This document shows, one piece after another, positions 5,679 through 8,293 of a DNA stretch of 8,293 nt (position 1 is the stretch's first letter; each line of letters opens with the position of its first letter). Position numbers and translations under genes: made by a program. The notes under the pieces are model-generated. The model saw only the letters and a list, made by a program, of their open reading frames with translations. It did no database searches and had not been told where the DNA came from. The stretch lies in NCBI GenBank assembly GCA_904420265.1, contig CAJFUU010000086.1, forward strand, positions 1 to 8,293. Reading direction: 5' to 3'. This DNA comes from an uncultured Clostridia bacterium (GTDB lineage: Bacteria > Bacillota > Clostridia > Christensenellales > Aristaeellaceae).

Positions 5679-5708
5679 AACTTTCCTGCGGCTGCGCATG
5701 GTAAAGTT
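5679..5708 (+). other. Bulged hairpin just before the solute-binding protein gene
   Basis: AACTTT (5679-5684), CC (5685-5686) and TGCG (5687-5690) pair with CGCA (5695-5698), GG (5700-5701) and AAAGTT (5703-5708) around a GCTG loop, leaving two single T bulges on the right arm. The twelve pairs end ten bases before the ribosome site of the next gene. There is no T-run, so it is more likely an RNA processing or stability element than a terminator. Confidence 0.4.
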
Positions 5709-5730
5709 AAAATATTATGGAGGGATATAC

Positions 5731-7293
5731 ATGAAGAGAGTGCTTTCCCTGATCCTGGCGCTGGTCATGGTCTGCGGCTTGGCGTCTGTCGCGCTTGCCG
5801 ACGAAGTCGAGTATGGCGACACGCTGACCGTCGCGGTCGACCAGGATCCCGAAACGCTGAACCCCGGCATCGCGGCCTCCAACGAGCGCTATGAGCGTCT
5901 GGTATACAGCGGCCTGGTTTGCCTGGAGGGCAAGGAAATTGTGCCCGACCTGGCGGAAAGCTGGGAGGTTTCCGAGGACGGCCTGGTGTGGACGTTCCAC
6001 CTGCGCGATAATGTCTATTTCACCGTCAGCGGCAAAAAGTTTACGGCGGAAGACGTAAAGGCCACCTATGAGCGCTACCTGGACCCCGAGCATCCGCTGG
6101 TGCACTCCAGCAAGATGAACTGGATCAAGGAAGTCCGCGTGGTTGACGACCTGACCTGTGAAATCGTCTGCAACGGCCCGTACGCCCTGGCGCTGTCCGC
6201 GCTGGCCGGACACTGGGGACTGATTCTGAACGCCGACCTGGTCGCCGAGTATGGCGACGATCTGGGCAAGTCCATCGAGAGCATCGACGGCACCGGCCCC
6301 TATATCCTCAAAGAGCATATCTGGAACGAGAGTTATCACTTCGAGGCGAACCCGGATTACTTCGGCGGCGCGCCCTATATCCAGAATCTGAATTTCGTCA
6401 TCATCCCCGACGCTTCTTCCCGCACCATCGCGCTGGAAACCGGCTCTGTGGACATCGTCTGCGGCGTGAATCCTTCCGATGTTGAACTGCTGGAGAGCGA
6501 GGGCTTCCCGGTGGTCTATACCGAGTCCAACGGCCAGTATCTGTTCCTGTACAACTGCTCCGAACAGTCTGTGTGCCACGACCCGCGCGTCCGCCTGGCG
6601 ATTAACCATGCCGTGGACACCGAGGCGATTGTGAACGCGCTGTATGCGGACGTGCAGGGCGAAGCGCCCAACTGCTTTGCCACCATGCGCGATTACGGCA
6701 CGCTGGATTTGGGCGTGTTCCCCTATGACCCCGAACTTTCCAAGCAGCTGCTGGCGGAGGCCGGCTATCCCGACGGCATCACCATCAGCCTGTTCGCCTC
6801 TCCGACCTATACAAAGAACCCCGAGTGCGCGGAGATCGTTAAGCAGATGTGCGCGGAAGTGGGCATCAACATCGAAATCACCGTGGGCGACAACGCGGCG
6901 TTCATGGAAATCTTCGGCCACACGCCGGAATCCTTTGCCGAAGAACTCGGCTACGACATGTTCTGCATGGGCCAGGGCCCCTCTGATTGCGACATCGGCG
7001 GCTATCAGGGCCTGTACACCTCCGATCCGGAGCGGAACGATTCCAACTACGGCTTCTATTCCAACGCTGAGGTTGACGAGCTGTTCGCGCAGCAGGCCGT
7101 GGAGACCGACACAGAAGAACGTCTCAAACTCCTCAACCGCCTGTGCGAGATCATGTACCTTGAAGACCCGGTCGGCCTGCTGATCTGGAACGACAAGACG
7201 CCCTTTGCCATGAACTCCCGCGTGCTGAACTTTGAAGGCAACGTGAACATCATGGGCTGCATCGACTACAAAGATCTTCAGATTGCCGCGTAA
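5731..7293 (+). CDS. ABC transporter solute-binding protein, family 5 (peptide/nickel/oligosaccharide type)
   Basis: 520 residues. The frame is open from 5698, but ATG at 5731 begins a classic signal peptide (MKR, hydrophobic core, ALA|DE at 21-25) and has GGAGGG six bases upstream. The family 5 signature VPDLAESWEVSEDGLVWTF occupies residues 71-89, followed by LRDNVYF, KFTAEDVKATYERY (103-116), GTGPYIL (187-193) and DPRVRLAINHAVDTEAIV (284-301). It binds ligand outside the membrane and hands it to the DppB/OppB-like permease encoded next. Family 5 ligands include di- and oligopeptides, nickel, opines and some oligosaccharides, and sequence alone does not decide. Cys15 lacks a proper lipobox (VMVC), so cleavage after Ala23 by signal peptidase I fits better than lipid anchoring, which is unusual for a Gram-positive binding protein. 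Codons are strongly C-ending, suggesting high expression. Confidence 0.95.
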   Translation: MKRVLSLILALVMVCGLASVALADEVEYGDTLTVAVDQDPETLNPGIAASNERYERLVYSGLVCLEGKEIVPDLAESWEVSEDGLVWTFHLRDNVYFTVSGKKFTAEDVKATYERYLDPEHPLVHSSKMNWIKEVRVVDDLTCEIVCNGPYALALSALAGHWGLILNADLVAEYGDDLGKSIESIDGTGPYILKEHIWNESYHFEANPDYFGGAPYIQNLNFVIIPDASSRTIALETGSVDIVCGVNPSDVELLESEGFPVVYTESNGQYLFLYNCSEQSVCHDPRVRLAINHAVDTEAIVNALYADVQGEAPNCFATMRDYGTLDLGVFPYDPELSKQLLAEAGYPDGITISLFASPTYTKNPECAEIVKQMCAEVGINIEITVGDNAAFMEIFGHTPESFAEELGYDMFCMGQGPSDCDIGGYQGLYTSDPERNDSNYGFYSNAEVDELFAQQAVETDTEERLKLLNRLCEIMYLEDPVGLLIWNDKTPFAMNSRVLNFEGNVNIMGCIDYKDLQIAA

Positions 7294-7446
7294 TCACCGC
7301 GCGCCGGGAACTTTCCGGCCGGGATGTGATGAAAAGCGACAGCCCGGGAACTGCATAGCGCGGCTCCCGGGCAAAACCAACCACCCGTGCAGAAACAACA
7401 CGCGGGCATTTTTGCTGCGTCTGCTTATTTCGAAAGGGCGACCGAT
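7294..7446 (+). other. 153-base gap with three GC-rich hairpins between binding protein and permease genes
   Basis: Hairpins are GCCGG (7303-7307) with CCGGC (7315-7319); GCCCGGGA (7342-7349) with TCCCGGGC (7365-7372), eight perfect pairs; and the terminator-like element at 7384-7413. The gap is long for an operon of this type. Such structured junctions commonly stabilise or shorten the transcript so that the binding protein is made in excess over the permease. Confidence 0.55.
7384..7413 (+). terminator. Weak or leaky rho-independent terminator
   Basis: CCCGTG (7384-7389) pairs with CGCGGG (7401-7406), six pairs with one G-U, around an 11-base loop. TTTTT (7409-7413) begins two bases after the stem. 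The stem is short, so partial termination between the binding protein and permease genes is likelier than a full stop. Confidence 0.45.
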
Positions 7447-8293
7447 ATGTTGAGATATGCCTTAAAGAAGATACTGAAGTTGATACCGATGATAATTACG
7501 ATTGTGATTGTTACGTTTTTTATCATCCGTATGATTCCAGGCGATCCCGTGCGTTTGATGCTGGGCAAGGAAGCCAGCGTGGAAACCGTGGAAAATATGC
7601 GGGAAGAACTGGGCTACAACGATCCGATACTGGTTCAGCTTGGCAGATACTTCAAAACGCTTCTTCAGGGGGATCTGGGCGTCTGTCAGAGGACCGGCGA
7701 ACAGAATCTGGACATCATTCGGCGCGTATTTCCGGTAACGTTTTGCCTGGCGCTCTTTTCGACGCTGTTTTCCTCCTTTGTGGGTGTCATTTTGGGCATT
7801 ATATCGGCTGTTCGCAGGGGTAAGATTGCGGACAATGCCATCTCCGTGATGACGCTGGTGTTCATATCCATGCCGTCATTCTTCCTGGGCCTGTTGCTGC
7901 TTTTGTTCTTCTCGTTGAAGCTGCGCTGGCTGCCGGTGTACAGCAACGGCTCCTGGAACCAGTTCGTATTGCCCGTGCTTTCCCTGGGGCTTGTGGAACT
8001 GGGCTATATTGCGCGCACAACCCGTTCTTCGCTGCTGGACGTAATCAGCCAGGACTACATTCGCACCTCCCGGGCGAAGGGCCTGCGCGAGCATACGGTG
8101 ATTTACCGGGACGCGCTGAAAAACGCGTTGATTCCCATTATCACCTCTGTGGGCATGCGCTTTGGTTCGCTGCTTGCGGGCGCGACCATCACTGAAACCG
8201 TCTTTTCCATCCGAGGCATTGGCTCGGTCATGCTGGAGGCGATCAATACCCGCGATTATACGCTCATGCAAAGCTGTATATTGGTCGTTTCGC
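7447..8293 (+). CDS. ABC transporter permease, DppB/OppB family, C-terminus off the right edge
   Basis: 282 codons are visible without a stop; family members have about 305-330 residues, so only the last transmembrane segment is probably missing. The N-terminus MLRYALKKILKLIP leads into the first membrane helix (about 14-30), followed by the family motif IPGDPV (30-35), LGYNDPILVQ (55-64) and GDLGV (75-79). Further hydrophobic segments lie near 96-120, 133-156 and 172-190. The cytoplasmic EAA loop, which docks on the ATPase, is DYIRTSRAKGL (203-213) continuing to ALKNALIP (223-230). TETVFSIRGIG (249-259) is also typical. ATG at 7447 has AAAGGG eight bases upstream. The second permease (DppC type) and ATPases should follow outside the window. 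Family is clear; ligand is unknown. Confidence 0.95.
   Translation, partial: MLRYALKKILKLIPMIITIVIVTFFIIRMIPGDPVRLMLGKEASVETVENMREELGYNDPILVQLGRYFKTLLQGDLGVCQRTGEQNLDIIRRVFPVTFCLALFSTLFSSFVGVILGIISAVRRGKIADNAISVMTLVFISMPSFFLGLLLLLFFSLKLRWLPVYSNGSWNQFVLPVLSLGLVELGYIARTTRSSLLDVISQDYIRTSRAKGLREHTVIYRDALKNALIPIITSVGMRFGSLLAGATITETVFSIRGIGSVMLEAINTRDYTLMQSCILVVS

Noticed and set aside
5707..6921. 404-codon minus-strand open frame
   Set aside because: Antisense shadow of the solute-binding protein gene, whose family signature is unambiguous.

Overview
The window looks like a GC-rich chromosomal segment from a low-GC-phylum Gram-positive relative (Bacillota, probably a gut-type Clostridia lineage). 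This is inferred from strong GGAGG-type ribosome binding sites, sigma-A-like promoters, the family mix (LacI regulator, family 5 solute-binding protein, DppB-type permease) and the protein style. No rRNA, tRNA, insertion sequence, CRISPR array or phage gene is visible. Coding DNA is GC-rich, while the two long intergenic regions are AT-richer and full of inverted repeats.

Layout. The left half reads on the minus strand: a LacI-family regulator (3622-2633), a 526-base gap (2107-2632), then two tightly coupled hydrolase genes. These are a short ceramidase-family amidase-like protein (2106-781) and a NagA-like amidohydrolase (779 to beyond the left edge), separated by one base. The right half reads on the plus strand from a divergent 524-base region (3623-4146): two tandem paralogous tetratricopeptide proteins (4147-4899 and 4896-5666, overlapping by ATGA), a family 5 peptide/oligosaccharide solute-binding protein (5731-7293), and a DppB/OppB-type permease cut by the right edge (7447 to 8293).

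How the parts may work together (inference). The transporter would import a small peptide-like or glycoside-like ligand, and the two cytoplasmic hydrolases would cleave amide or N-acetyl bonds in it. The LacI protein would control both arms. Supporting this, motifs of the form YGCAAA, which resemble half of a PurR/LacI-type operator, recur in all three control regions: about thirteen copies upstream of the hydrolase genes, one inside the lacI promoter spacer, and an inverted pair plus a CG-centred AAAACGTTTT palindrome just downstream of the likely plus-strand promoter. The role of the twin TPR proteins at the head of a transporter operon is unknown.

The most unusual points are: (1) the twin TPR genes placed first in a peptide-transporter operon; (2) a compact, signal-less ceramidase-family enzyme without the usual catalytic serine motif, coupled to a NagA-like enzyme; (3) a foldable, attenuator-like leader before the TPR genes; (4) the dense motif array and RNA-like stem-loops in the lacI-hydrolase gap; (5) a regulator whose hinge segment is proline-rich.
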